Source: Scortum barcoo (taxonomy: Eukaryota; Chordata; Actinopteri; Centrarchiformes; Terapontidae). Taken from it: a stretch of 64,000 nt of DNA. Every line of letters begins with the position of its first letter. The stretch's first letter is position 1. The stretch covers positions 5,848,483-5,912,482 of the forward strand of contig CM041546.1 of the NCBI GenBank assembly GCA_023238725.1, read 5' to 3'. Below, one piece after another: positions 49,801 through 62,648 of this stretch. The position numbers and the translations under genes are program-made. Under the pieces are notes generated by a model. The model searched no databases. It was not told the origin of the DNA and saw only the letters and a program-made list of their open reading frames with translations.

Positions 49801-52696
49801 TTTAAATTTCCAAAGCTCTCCGTTACTCCCATGGAGACATATTTGCTGTTTGTTGCCAGAGATCATGCTGCGCCATGTAGGGATGCATACATTAACTGCA
49901 GCCTGCAATATATATCTGCATTAGATATACAAGACTACAAAATGATACAGCACATAAATGACCATTGGATTATAACTTTTTAAAAGTGGAGTATAAAGGG
50001 ATTCATCAACACAGTGTAAGCTTATTAAGGTTTATTATTTTTCTCCTCCAGTTTATGTAAACCAACATTTTTAATCATGTTTTAGATATATTTTAACCTC
50101 ATAGATTGAGGTGACAATATACACTATTAATTATTTATGAGGGGTGAACCTTGTCAATTAACCACAGACATGTCATATAAAATAGTCTGCTGTAGACTTC
50201 ATCAAATGGTGTGTAAACAATAGTTTACATATTTGCTAATGCAAAATAGTTCAGATTAATGTCATTTTAGGACAGAGGTTGCTTCTCTTCACCTCTGACC
50301 ATTGCACTGGTTGGATGTCAGCATAACTAGTGCTGCGCTGTACATGGCTCCATCTTCCATTACCCTTCAGTTTGCACCTCTGCTCATAAATCTACACTCA
50401 AATAGGCTGTCGGTCATAAATTTCCATTTGTTTATTCCTTTTCAGTTAACTTAGTGAGTTACTTGAGGTGTTGCAGCTTGATATAAAAAAAAAAAAATAC
50501 ATGCATTATGCACACAAAGCACACATGCTGAGGTCCTCCTGCTTTATTCCCGTCGCAGTCTGTTGGTATTTAATTTTGCTCATAAACATAAACAGCCGGC
50601 AGTTGATGTTGAGGATTTTTATTGCATTCATTAGAGATCATATGAATGAAGGATGTGTATCTGAGCTCCTGCAGTGTAAAGTGGATTAGTTATTGCATTT
50701 CAAACGATGATTTCGGGATATAAACATTAAAAAACGTGAATTTACAGGCGTGTCTATCAATGAAATCGACCACACGATCAGCATCTCATATCCACTCCTT
50801 ATTTCTTTCCATCTGTCCGTCTATCTATATTTCAAACACAGTTTATGTAAGTGTAAAAATGACTTTTTGTTTGGCTTGCCAGTTGGAATAATTAGTCACA
50901 AACAGATGGCACAGATCAAAATCATAATTTAACTTGACTGCATGATCAGTCACAAGCTATAGAACGGAAGAGAGTTTTGGATTCCTATCAAGAGGACAGC
51001 TCTAGATCTGATCAGACTAATTGAATGTATTGGTCAAATTAAGTCATGCAGTGTTTTATATTATGAAGCTGGGCCTGTTGTGTCTCTAATTTAAACTGTA
51101 CATAACAATTATTTTAATAATTAAAACATGTTTTTAACAGTGAATTATTTTACTGAAATGACCTTTTATTGATAGAGGCCAGTTGAGAACCAAAACATAA
51201 GGAAATCATTAGGAACAGGGACACTGGTGACTTTAGTTGTTTAACACAGTTAGTGTGTTCAAGAGAAATATGGAGCATCATTAAAACAGGAACATACAAA
51301 GCTAGAATACCATATCCAGTTGTAAAAGGTTTCATTTGCTATATCAATAATTGGTTGTCGAAGCCAAGGCTTTTTGTTCACGTCGACCGCAGGTCCCAAC
51401 AGCCTAAAGGACCTGAAATCATTAGTCTGCAGTCTCGACTCACACAGGTTATAAAAGTGAAGCAACATGAACTCAGGTCAGACCCAATCCTGCCTTTAAG
51501 TTGAATAGTCAACACTTGGAGTCAATTTAAAAAGTAACACACAGCTGCTGATGTAAAAACAGACACTGGTGATGCCTACTGTGGCTTGTAATAACAGCCT
51601 TGCTGATACAGTTTGTGCAGGCTGGACTTGTGCAGGGGGATTCTGACAGAGATTCATTTATGGAAGTCTAATGGAAGAAAGAAATATACTTTAAAATTGT
51701 ATTCAACTAGAAGAATACCAGACTGAACAGCCCTCCATGCCTGTTTTTCACAACTTACACTAGATCTTTATCAAAATTCTCTTTCAGTGGTTTTCCAAGG
51801 AGTACATTGATCATAAGCACTTTGGCTCTGTCAGCGCATAAGGATGACACTAATAATTTCTTTGGAATTGCTTTTTTAGGGAAGATTTATAACTTCAGTA
51901 TGACACCTTCAAAAAAAGTGTCTGCAGAGGGATTTAAAATAATATTAATGCGATGTTGTACAAGTAATATTATTTTTCATCGCTATGGTTGTTCTGTTAC
52001 TTGCAGTTCTTTTCCACTAATATCTGTTTGTACCATGATTAGCATTAAATAGTAGACACGCAACATGTACAGTAATAAGGACATACAAAATAGAAAATAG
52101 TGCAGTAAACTAATGCGGGAGGAAACTGAAAGCCTGAAAATATTCATCTCACTCTGTTACTATTTTCATTTGACAGATCTTGTGACAAAAGTTGGCCAAG
52201 TTAAAAGTAAAGTGCATTTTCAATGCTGTAATGTTTTTTTGTGATGAGGATTTTTTTTTACCCTTAAATTTATAAAAAATAATTGATGTTCTGCCTCTAT
52301 TATTAACCAAAGCTTCCATTCAAGAGTTTACCGGCAAAAGATTATACTCTGCAGCTATAGCATCTTCTTTCATGTCTTCCTGCCATCTTTATTATGCTAC
52401 CTTGCCTTTTCTTTCCTCGTGCACTGTGCTAATGTACTTGTTTTTCTTTGCCCCTCTTTGCCGCTTCCAGGTATAGATTTATATTATGTACAGAACACTT
52501 AATGTAAAGAGATGGGTAAGACACCAGTGCAGTACTTCAGTACTCCCTGGAAAGTCTTTTTGATAGCTTTAAAAAATAAACTTAATGCCTTTGCATGCGT
52601 GATTAGGGACACAAAAAAAGGAAAATATCTGGTACATACTTATACCACACACACCTTTTGTTCTTATCAATGCTGTCTTCTCTTTTCATTTTCCAG
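43900..52696 (+). other. csmd3: csmd3 intron 3 (about 8.8 kb)
   Basis: Separates CUB1 from Sushi1 in phase 1. A strongly pyrimidine-rich stretch occupies about 44355-44900, some 450 nt after exon 3. The remainder is AT-rich and unremarkable, with no repeat family or gene I recognise. Confidence 0.85.
44355..44900 (+). repeat. Pyrimidine-rich tract, intron 3
   Basis: About 550 nt composed mainly of C and T with many TCTC, CCTC and TTCTCC blocks, but no fixed period. Overlapping open frames in several frames (Ser, Leu, Pro, Phe) result from the composition. It starts about 450 nt after exon 3. Confidence 0.88.
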
Positions 52697-52891
52697 AGCT
52701 AAGAAGCAGCTCATGTGGAAACCCAGGTATTCCACCTAAAGGCATACTGAATGGAACTCAGTTCAACATAGGGGACAAGATCCGCTACCGATGCGTCACT
52801 GGCTATGTCCTGGACGGACATTCACTTCTCACCTGTGTGACTAACACAGCCGGCGTGTCAGTGTGGGACTTTCCTGTGCCCATCTGCAGAG
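52697..52891 (+). CDS. csmd3: csmd3 exon 4: Sushi (CCP) domain 1
   Basis: A 195-nt symmetric (phase 1-1) exon encoding the split Glu170, residues 171-234 and one base. The acceptor is CATTTTCCAG at 52696; the donor is CAGAG/GTGAGG at 52892. It holds one complete Sushi/complement control domain with the four expected cysteines, C176, C202, C216 and C233 (pairing 1-3 and 2-4), and the conserved Trp226 before the last cysteine. The family landmarks CGNPGIPPKG, GDKIRYRCVTGYVLDG and WDFPVPICR are all present. N188 (NGT) is an N-glycosylation sequon. Compared with CSMD3 as I remember it, the stretch between Cys216 and Trp226 is the most diverged. A single exon per Sushi domain with phase-1 borders is the usual layout in this superfamily. 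Confidence 0.96.
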
Positions 52892-55800
52892 GTGAGGATG
52901 TTTTAATCATTTTAACAGCATGCGACGACTGCAGCCGACAAGTTTTTTCTGCCGGATGTAAAATGTGCGCTGCAGGATATCATGGAGAATATATGATGTT
53001 ATCTACATGTCTCAGGGTTCTCTTAAGAAATTTTAAACTAGCAGGTGATTGGTTTGTTTTGACCTCTTGTCATTTGATTTCCACAACTTACTTAAAGTTA
53101 ATTGCTTTTTAATGATTGACAGCTTGATGGCTGCGTGATTGGCTGACTGGGCTGTGTCATGAATGTAGTAAAGTCTGGCAAGTCTTTATTAGGTGTTAGT
53201 AGGTAGTACATTTATTTGCAATCTGATGGGACGGAAAGATTTTAATTATGGTGAAGTAGTTGATTAGATCCTCTGTGGCTCAAAAGGTTAATTACTTATT
53301 TATTCAAGTTTATGCAAGTAGCTTAAGTACATTAATGCTGCAAGCAGGAGTGATGCATCGACTGTGTTTTTATATCTTGATTTGTAATGTACTTTGACTC
53401 CTGCAGATTCTCAGATTTAGGCATGACTTCTTGGGAAAGTGCCCTGTTCTTTTTATGATTTAATGCTGTTTTTTTTAACTCGGTGAGCTGTTTTGTGTTT
53501 CTTCTGCTGCTTTACTGAAGTCACAGTCACCTCTTCTCTTAGGCTGCATGGTTAGCGACACCAGGTTGCTTTAAAACCACTGTCAGTGAGATGGAACTTG
53601 AACATATTCAGTAGGTACAGCAGAGGCAAATAGACGATACTGAGGCCAACAGTTTGGAGGATTTGAAAGGAAAATGCCACTTCATTCTGGTGTCTCTTTC
53701 TTTTTCCTGGCAGGTCAAATATGCTGGTACTTCTGATAGATGGATATCGGTAAAAAAATATTGACTTTTATATTTTTTGTTATTGTTTGGACTGTTTAAC
53801 TTTGTTAGATGTGAATTAATCAAGTCAACCACAGGTATCTACTGGTAACTCCTGTAGAAAATAGAAGATGGAGTCTTTCATCCCTTTGGCCATTTAAATT
53901 CTTTACATTTCACATTTTTTCCTTGAATGTCAGCTAACAATACCCCAAATCTCAACGCTTGATTGAGAAAATTCTTTAGCCAGCAGTCTCAACTTTTGCA
54001 TATTAGGAACAAGTTTGATTCATCTCAAATTCTCTTCAAAATTTGATTCACAGCATGTACTTGGCAGTTCAGACTGCTTAGATAGCCCAGAAAGTAAAAA
54101 TTGAAAAATATCATGAACAGACACGGCATGAGTGTACAGGAAGAGCCAAGCCAAGTATTAAGATATTTGAAAAAGTTTTAAGAGTCTGCATTGCTTGAGC
54201 TGTAATAGATTTTATTTTCTGGCACTTCATTTTCTACTCTGTATTCAAAAAGTGTTGCCCGGGATTTAAACTCTCAAAATGCTGCATATATGTAATTGGA
54301 GTAAAGAAGACTACTATAGCATAATGGATAGTTTCCTTCTGACTTTTCTGACTGACTAGTGTTCTTCATACCATACTGTTTATCCCTTTATTGCTGTGCT
54401 CAGATTTGACTTGTAATCACAAGTTATGCAAATAATCATAGAAATAAATCATATCTAGAAAGGCATTGTGATGGTAAGAGTATGCTCTCTCGCAGTTTGT
54501 GATGATGATGCACAGTAGGTCTGGGCTCAAAGAAATTTCATATTATCATGTAATGTATCTCTCTTGCTAAAGTATTTGTGCTAAGGACTAGTACAGAGTG
54601 TTGTAATTTGGCATGATGGATTTAAAATGAGGTAAGGAAGTCTAGACTCTTAAGTACACACTTACAGGGGCTAGTTTTACACAGATTTTCAACGTTTTTG
54701 AGTTGCAATCACTTGAAGCAGTTTATCACAGTCGAGTAAGGTTTCATCAGTGTTACAAGTTTGTCTAAATCGCCATGTGAACATTTCATCAACCTTTTGT
54801 TGCTGCATTGGTTTTCACAAGAGAACTGTTCAGGTGAAGAAATTCAGGAATTTACTGCAGTTTGGGCGAAACTAAGACCTGTGATGCACATACTACAGGT
54901 AGGCAACACCTTTTTGCTTTTGCTGTATCAGCCTCCTTTTACCCAAAACCACCATCAGTAAATGCTGCCATAGCCTCATTTTTGAGAGAAAACCGTGACA
55001 GTTATTTTTGCTATTTTACAGCTCCCCACTTCATACAATATACTGCAAGGACAAAGAAACTGACATTAGGCAAAAGTTTCGAAGGAGAAGGATGGAAAAC
55101 CATTCCCATATACAGCTCATTTCCTTCCAATCTAACAAAATAGTGTGCTGTTGTGTTTTCATTTTGCTGTATACTGAAATAACCTTATCCAACTGACCTA
55201 CAATGATTTACTGAATCAATAACAAAGTTTTGCACATTTTTAGAGTACATCTATATGTAATTTCAATTGTCTTTTCTTTTTTATAGTGATATATATTTGT
55301 CTGAATAAATTACTACTTTTTGATGCTGGTGGAGTTAAAATGTGCAAAGTCATCCAAACAGATGAGACGGTATAGTAAAATGAGTCAAAGATCCGCAATA
55401 TACAATCCTGAGCAATCCCAGCAGAGCAAATTTTCTCATACCAACTCATTCTACAGTGCAAGGCACAGCAGAAAGAAACGCCTCAGCATATGTTTGAGAA
55501 AAGGCAAAGCTTGGAGGACACAGAAAGCTGCAGATGGAGGGTTCCTTTCCATTTAAGGATGGTGTTAGCTGCAGGCCAGAAACATCACTCCTTTTCAGGC
55601 CTGGGCACTGCTTGAGCCACTCTCTCTCTTTTCTCTCTCTCTCGTCTAAATCCGGCCCTGCTCCTGTATGTGGGCAGATGGTCCTTTGATCTTATTTCCT
55701 CAGAGATCCTGCCCTTTCTGCTCATCACCAATTGTTTCACACTAAACACACAGCAACACAGAATCTCTCCCCAATCCACCGTCCATCCCCCACCGTCTCC

Positions 55801-58800
55801 CAACACCTCAACCAGTCACCTCCTTTTGTTACTATCCCTCTCTCTTTCATCTTTCTCCCAGTTCTCCTCTCCAACACCATCCAACTTCCAAAGTCTGCTG
55901 TGTTTGTCAAACATTTCTGTGTGTGTATGGCTGAAAGAGGCTGAGGGAATTTCCAATCCAAATACTGTGTTTAAAGCAGGATAATAAAGCTGAAGAACCC
56001 AAATTTGACCATAATTATACATCATTACTAAACTGTGGAATTATCAGATATGTATATTTGCTGGACAGAGTTGTCAGCTTTAATTAATTAAAAGTGGTCA
56101 CTGCAGTGTTTACCCTGGAGGCAACATGGATGTCAGTATGGATAAAGTGCTGTAATTTAGTGTTTCTTTTCCTCAGTCCGTCTCCTTGCGAAACACTACA
56201 CACAACCATCATGTTCATTTATCTCTCTTACTGAGAAAAGCAGAATTTATGGCTCGGAGTTGTTTGGGTTATTGGACTCTCATAATAAGTCTGTGGTAAC
56301 AATAAGATGTCGTTACTGCGAAGCCAGCAAATACCGAGTGTAATCCAAAAACCAAAAACGTGCTTATTCTCTGCCGCTGTTTCTTTAAGTCAACTGTAAT
56401 GTTTAAAAGGTTGACAGGGAAACAGAGAGGGGTAAGTACAAATAAGTGTAAGGATGGCGCGAGCGTAGAGTCGTAGAGAGAGTGATCAAAAAACACACAA
56501 TCAACTCAAAGCAGAAAGGCAGTGAGATGGAGAATTAATGGCCATTCAAATCCTGAGTTGCCGCTGCCCCTCGCAGGAGCCCATTTCGATTCCTTCCATC
56601 TAAATTGTCTCTGGACATTCATTAAAGCAGGCAGCGAGACAGCAAACAGGGACAGCGCGGTAACATGAGAATATGGTCTATTGATACACTGTCATTCTCG
56701 CTGCCAGCCACTGTCCAACAGAATAAGAGAATTAGGCCACAAAAACCATCCTGCTTTAAAGCATTTCCATGTCTGCTAATGTGACCGGACTAAACGCACA
56801 GTTCCCTCTTGCAAAATCTTTTGCAACTCTCCACCACAAATGGAGAATTCACGTAGGGAAAATCAGACTTTCGCACAACCCCATGGCAAGATTTTTCAGT
56901 CCAAGTGTGTGCAGAGTGTGTCATCCACAGTCAGACCTGATAAGAAGTAGCTCAATATCTTCACCGAGCTGCTGCCAGAAATACTTACTTTAAAGCACAA
57001 GTAGGTAACTTATTTAAAAAAAAAATATATATATATATATTTGCTAAAACTGTCACTATATCACCTCCTGCCTCTAAGGCCATTTGACAAGAGTCCCTCG
57101 TGTCCGAATCAAAACAACCAGTCGGGACAGAGCATCTGAGGAAGCTTCAGTCTCTGCTTCTGCACAGGGTTGGAGCAGACTTAACAGAAGATAAACAAGT
57201 AAACAGAAGTTCAGTTGTTATCTTTCTTGCAAATAACATTTTGTAGAAGAAGAAGAGCAATGAACTTGGGAGGGGGTTTGGAGACAAGCTGGTGCACATC
57301 TTTAAAACAGGGGATGCTCTAATTTTCAAAATAAGACCACTCTCTCGTAGTCGTACAGAGTATCGCAGAATTAGGTCACCAGCGTTATCAGTCTTCATAT
57401 TCAGTATTCATTGATTCATGATGTGTGGATAATTACTTATTTTATGTAACAAAAAGAACCAAATCCCTTTCCTCTTATGTGGCATTGTTATTGCTCATTT
57501 GAATTGTCCGTTTCCTTTCTTATAATTAATTTAAATAATCTGAATTCACAAAGAGATGGTCACTGTAATTAAATGACCCCCAATATGCATGATGAATTGC
57601 ATCTGTGCACCAATTACAGATCTCTTTACTATTCCTCAACCCTATCAGTGTTTAACATGACTTGCAGCGGAGCAAATGAGGGACTTACTGTAGACATAGT
57701 CACTGCCTTTACATTAACACAGGGATTATTACAAAGGAAAAACCTGAGGTAGTGTAAAAAATTATACATGAGTTCCTTCTCTTCTATCCTTGGGGGTGAA
57801 TATTTCTAAGTAGAAAGACAAATGTTGTATATCTGATCAAAGTCAAGGGGAGAGAGGCTTAATCCCTCCTCAAGTAGCATTAGATTGCTGATGCTGGGGA
57901 TGTAAATGAGCTCAGCTAAAGCAGTCCTAATCCTCACCACCATCTTTTTTTAAATTTTATTTTACACTGCCACCGTTTTTAGAAGAGACTGATCCTTCTT
58001 CGTCTTTAAATCCAGAGCATGCTCTAATGATTTGCTATGGAACATATTGCCCAATACTCAGTGCCTGTTATATGTTGCTAAACCTCGTTGGCAAACCGTA
58101 CCTCTAATGCCGCCACGCACCCAACGAAACACTGTATGTGAATATATCGAACTTGTAAGTCATTATTCAGGCGAAGCCATTTAAAATTCTCAAGCTGCGA
58201 AGCATTTTTTGAGCCTCAGACAGCAGTTTTCCAGTTCATGATTTACAGTACCATGCATGGATGCCTCCTCAAAGAAACAGTCTAGGTACTTCTGTATAAT
58301 AATGAATTTCTCCAGTATCTATCCAAATTTCCTGTACAGTTTAATTGGCTACAACTGTAGACCACATTAATGAGTTATAAGTGAGGTTATCATCATTAAA
58401 TGTGGTGGTGGAAATCTATCTCTTGCTTTTCGAGGAAGCCCTGTGCTGAAATATTGGTGATTAATCCACAGCACACAAACCAGACTGTGACTTACAGCTT
58501 TGTGAAGTTTTAGCACCGTCTCTTTAAAGTTGTTTGCAGGCAGCGGGTATGTTACCACCGCTATGTCTGCTGTTTTAGTCTACATACAGCAGTGCCTTTG
58601 TGTCTGTCGCTCACACTTCTTTCTGTCACCACCTGAGTTGAATGATGTTCAACGATGATCAGAGACCATGTCTGTTATCATGGAAACTGCTTCAGAGAGA
58701 AACCATAAAGCAGCGTTTTTTATTTTATTTCTTCCATCCTTTTGTGGTATACAAAAATCTGAGCAACAAAACGGGGCTTTCATTTTTGTTTACAGTTTGT

Positions 58801-61800
58801 GGAAAAAACCCTTCGTTCTTTTCTTATTTTCTTTTTTTAATGATAATGTCAAGTGTTATCATTTGCCTCAGTGGCAACGCTGTGTCCTCTGTGCCTTCCA
58901 GTCATAATCTAGAACATAAACAGTGCTGGCTGACAGCCGGCAGTTTCTGCTTGCTGTGTGAATACACCTCAAGGCCAAACTCAACTTACTGTCATTTACA
59001 GTCTTTCTGCTGTGTGTTGATATTTGATGGATTTAATTTAATCAAATATCATCATATGTTGCTTTTAGTGTTCAGCATTTGCCTTGCAGGTTCTTCGATA
59101 ATTGTGTTAGTTATATTCTTTCACATTTAGCCATATGAACATATAGACATCTTATTCTAAGTATAAGTGCACATGCAATACAGTTACAGCTTTCAACACA
59201 TCCAAACTATTGAGAAGAAGTGTTAAGAGATTAGGATGTACAACGTCTTCCTTTTCTTTTTTTAATATATTTGTCCCCTGACTATTCCAAATTGAGCTAG
59301 TATAATATGCCTGTTTGGATGCAGTGAATTTTCTACCATTATTCATTGCCATCTTTTGAAAACTGTGCTGTTGCTTTAGACTGCAATCCATTTACTTGCT
59401 ACCGAACCCTTAACAGTTTCAAAGGTAGAGTGCATCAGTGTGTTTGTGCAAAATTACCCAATGTTCCCACAAGGGATCACTTAGATTCAGTCTCATCCTT
59501 CAGATGGGGCGCTCGAAATGCATCATAAATACATTTAGTTTTTTGGGGCTTTCACAATAACCTTTTTTTATGTGGGATTGTACTATAAATCAATGTCACA
59601 GCACTCTGTTTGAGTTAAGAAAAATTTTTACCAGTTTGAGCAGTGCGAGCTCTGAGACTCAGTCCCTGTGATGGTTGGTGTATGTGTTTACTAGTGGTCA
59701 CTTTGACTACGTGTTTATAATCCATGTAATTTTCTGTGTCTGAAATTGTTCCCTCATTTATTGTTCCATGTAGTGTGTACACTGCCAGAGAATAATTTCA
59801 ATCATTTGCACTGACAGACACACCCTATAATGGGATAAAAACAATGTAATGTTGCATGCAATGTGAAAATCAGTAAGTCCATTATCTGGTCTGCTCGATA
59901 TCCCTTAGAAGAAGCACGCATAAGTACAGTTCCACTTCAGACCTTGCAGTATGCACAGCGATTATGGATTGCATCGTGTGTTTCACTCGGGTGAAGATTC
60001 AGTGGTGAATTACGAAAAAAACAAAGGGTTTAGTCTTTTGAAAAGAATTGGTTTTCTTTCTCACAAACAGGCCTGGCTGTTATTGACCAGACATTAAGTT
60101 TAAGAAGCCTAAAGCCGGATCAAATGAAGCACTTCACCATTAAATATTAAATATCTCAATGTGCAAATTATTAACGTGTATATTGTTCATATTGTTCAAT
60201 GAATATGTTTGATGTCAACAAATTACAGTTCACTATAGAAAGTATTTATTCTGTAAACCGAATGGGATAGTAGTAGCTAGTGAAAATGTAAGATTAGCAC
60301 TTAAGTACAGTTTCTATTTCTGAACACAAGTAAAACTAAAGCAGTCTTAAATAAACCCTAACTTCAGAAGACATGACTCTAAACATAGTAAAGATTAGTT
60401 TTATCTAACCTTGGTGAAACTAATAAAGTGGAAAGTAAGTTTGTTCAAATTGTTGAACTGTATTTACCTTTCTAACATGAATGGACACACAACTTGTTGT
60501 TTGGCGGCAACAGAGACGCATCACTGAGGCTGTTTTGATGCTGCGTTCGACTGCCAAATTCCAACTGATTCAGGTTTTTTATGTTAGCATTCAATGTTTT
60601 AAGAATAGATTTATCACAAATACAGTTGTTAGTATGTCAGGACCAAATTCATTTTGACAGGAGAAACATTCAGTCATCTCTTGTGCTGCCATCGTCAACA
60701 AACGATGGCGCGTTGCTGTTTGATTGAATTGTGATTCTGTTTGATGGGAGCACCAGCTGATAACCAGTGGAGGAAGCTTCAACCCTCAGAAAAATTTGAA
60801 TTCTTATTTGAAACATTAAGACACTCACAACATGACTCGTTATCATAACCATTTGATCTGCAAGCTGAAACCCCATTCCTGACATTTCTGACATTTTATT
60901 TATTATTCCTTTTCCTTTTTTTAAAGTCTTTCTTTCCCTCTGATTTTTTTTTAATCTCTTGCTTTTGATTTTCTCCCCACTTGTCTCTTTCTGTTTCCTC
61001 TCCTACACTTGCCTTCCTCTTATTATCTAACCACTTCTCACATGCTCTCTTTGCCTTGATGGCCATGAGGACCCTTCCATCCTGTCTGTCAACTAGGTTA
61101 AAAAGTGATATGGCTCCCTTGGTCAGACACGCAGCGCTTTAATATCAGTTTAAATTCAGCCTTTAGCCAATTACTCAACAAATCTGCTGGGCACTCGTTG
61201 AAATGTCAAACGCACTGAGGGGATATACAATTTGTCGCTAAGGATAGGTGTTATATGATGGACAGTATAATGGTTTAAACTAGAGACATATCATGTGTTC
61301 GCATGCTTTTGTTGTTGCAAGGCTGCAGGCGTTCGACAAATGAAAGCCTGTCCTTGGTGGAGTCTACAAATGAGAGTCTGCCTGCAATATGAATCATATG
61401 TGTGGACACCGTATGTGTCTTGCACAATATCAGTGCCATCTCCGCCCTGCCTATAAAGACTTTGATCAGTTGCAATGCTTCAGCTAACGTGTCAAAGGAC
61501 GTGGCTCAAGCTAACTAGCAGCCTCTGCTCTCCCGTCTTCTCCCCTTTTTTTTTTTCTTTATCTTCTTTTGAATTTCATACACCCGCTTCCTTGTTCCTT
61601 GACCAATCGTGTAATGCGGCATACAGGAATGTTCCAAGGCTGGCAGCTCTGACAGCCCTGAGTGGAGCGCTGAGCCATCAAAGGTTTCAGCTGGCACAGC
61701 TGAGTGTCACATATTAGTCTTAAATGATGTGAAAACTGTGAAAGCCCTGCCATCATTAGAATTCTTTGGGGGGGAAAAAACGGATACAGCGATAGAGGGA

Positions 61801-62648
61801 AGGGTGGTGAGTAATAGTAGAAAGATCTGAGAGGGCTCAAAGGAGAGAAGGATGGAGAGAGAGAGAGATGAGAAAAGGGTGGGGGAGAGACGGGAAAAGG
61901 GACATAGAGTGAAAGAGAGCGAGCCACTGTTATGGTAGAGTGCATTAACATTCAACTGACGTGCCACGCTCCCCACATTGGGGAAACAAAAAACAATTTC
62001 CAGGAAAAAAACAAAAAAAACAATTTCACAGCATTATAAGCCCTGTTTATCACCATTTGTTTGTTTCCTGAAACATGAGGGGGCTCGGAGGACACAATGA
62101 TAAATTACTGACTCTTGGATGGAGGGAGAAGCCAAGATCGAGGGGAAAGAGAGAAAAAGCACCAGAGAGACACTTCGGACGTTTTCTCCTACAGTACGTA
62201 AAAATTATGTGACAGAAGAAGTAAACAATTAATTTGCTAAATAGTTCGGCCCATTGTCACTCGCCCTAAAGCCGCGTGATTCTTGAAAACAGTCAGTTCT
62301 AAGAAAACACAAGCAACACTTTATCTTATGTTTCATATCGCTTGCGGTCCCATAATTGTGTTGGAATTAGCTGCAGACACTGGACTCGACAACTTGTGGA
62401 CGTGTGGAAAAACAAATAAAAGGATTTGTTGAAATGGTCTGCGCAGCTCTAGCATCAGCCTCCACGCTGGTCTCTCTCTGGTTTGCATTTATCTGAGGGG
62501 ACAGGTACAGATGTTTTATGCCCGAGGCCACTTTTTTTTACCCCCGTGTTGAACTTCGAGTAATAAGCTCTGAAATAACCCAGAGACCATGTGTCTGTCC
62601 TCCCCTCGCCCTCCCCTGCCCTGCTTTTTTCTCTGTGGTGACTGACAG
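52892..62648 (+). other. csmd3: csmd3 intron 4 (about 9.8 kb)
   Basis: Separates Sushi1 from CUB2 in phase 1. It contains a dispersed repeat copy with an internal A-rich/TA microsatellite (56989-57185), a pyrimidine-rich patch at about 60900-61030 and a purine-rich patch at about 61780-61925. A 162-codon hydrophobic open frame at 58642-59130 has no recognisable family and is most simply AT-rich chance. Confidence 0.85.
56989..57185 (+). repeat. Dispersed repeat family, copy 3, with internal TA microsatellite
   Basis: Begins CTTTAAAGCACAAGTAGGTAAC, matching copy 1 read on its minus strand. It then carries an A-run plus TA repeat (about 57016-57040), TTTGCTAAAACTGTCACTAT (shared with copy 1), and blocks shared with copy 2 up to CTGCTTCTGCACAGG near 57170. 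It links the other two copies and shows they are one family. The A/TA run sits where copies 1 and 2 have only a short A-rich spacer, so it probably expanded after insertion. Confidence 0.72.

Noticed and set aside
58642..59130. 162-codon hydrophobic open frame in intron 4
   Set aside because: It is rich in Phe, Leu, Ile and Ser, as expected from AT-rich DNA. No transmembrane protein family, splice context or promoter was recognised. RNA or conservation data could reopen it.
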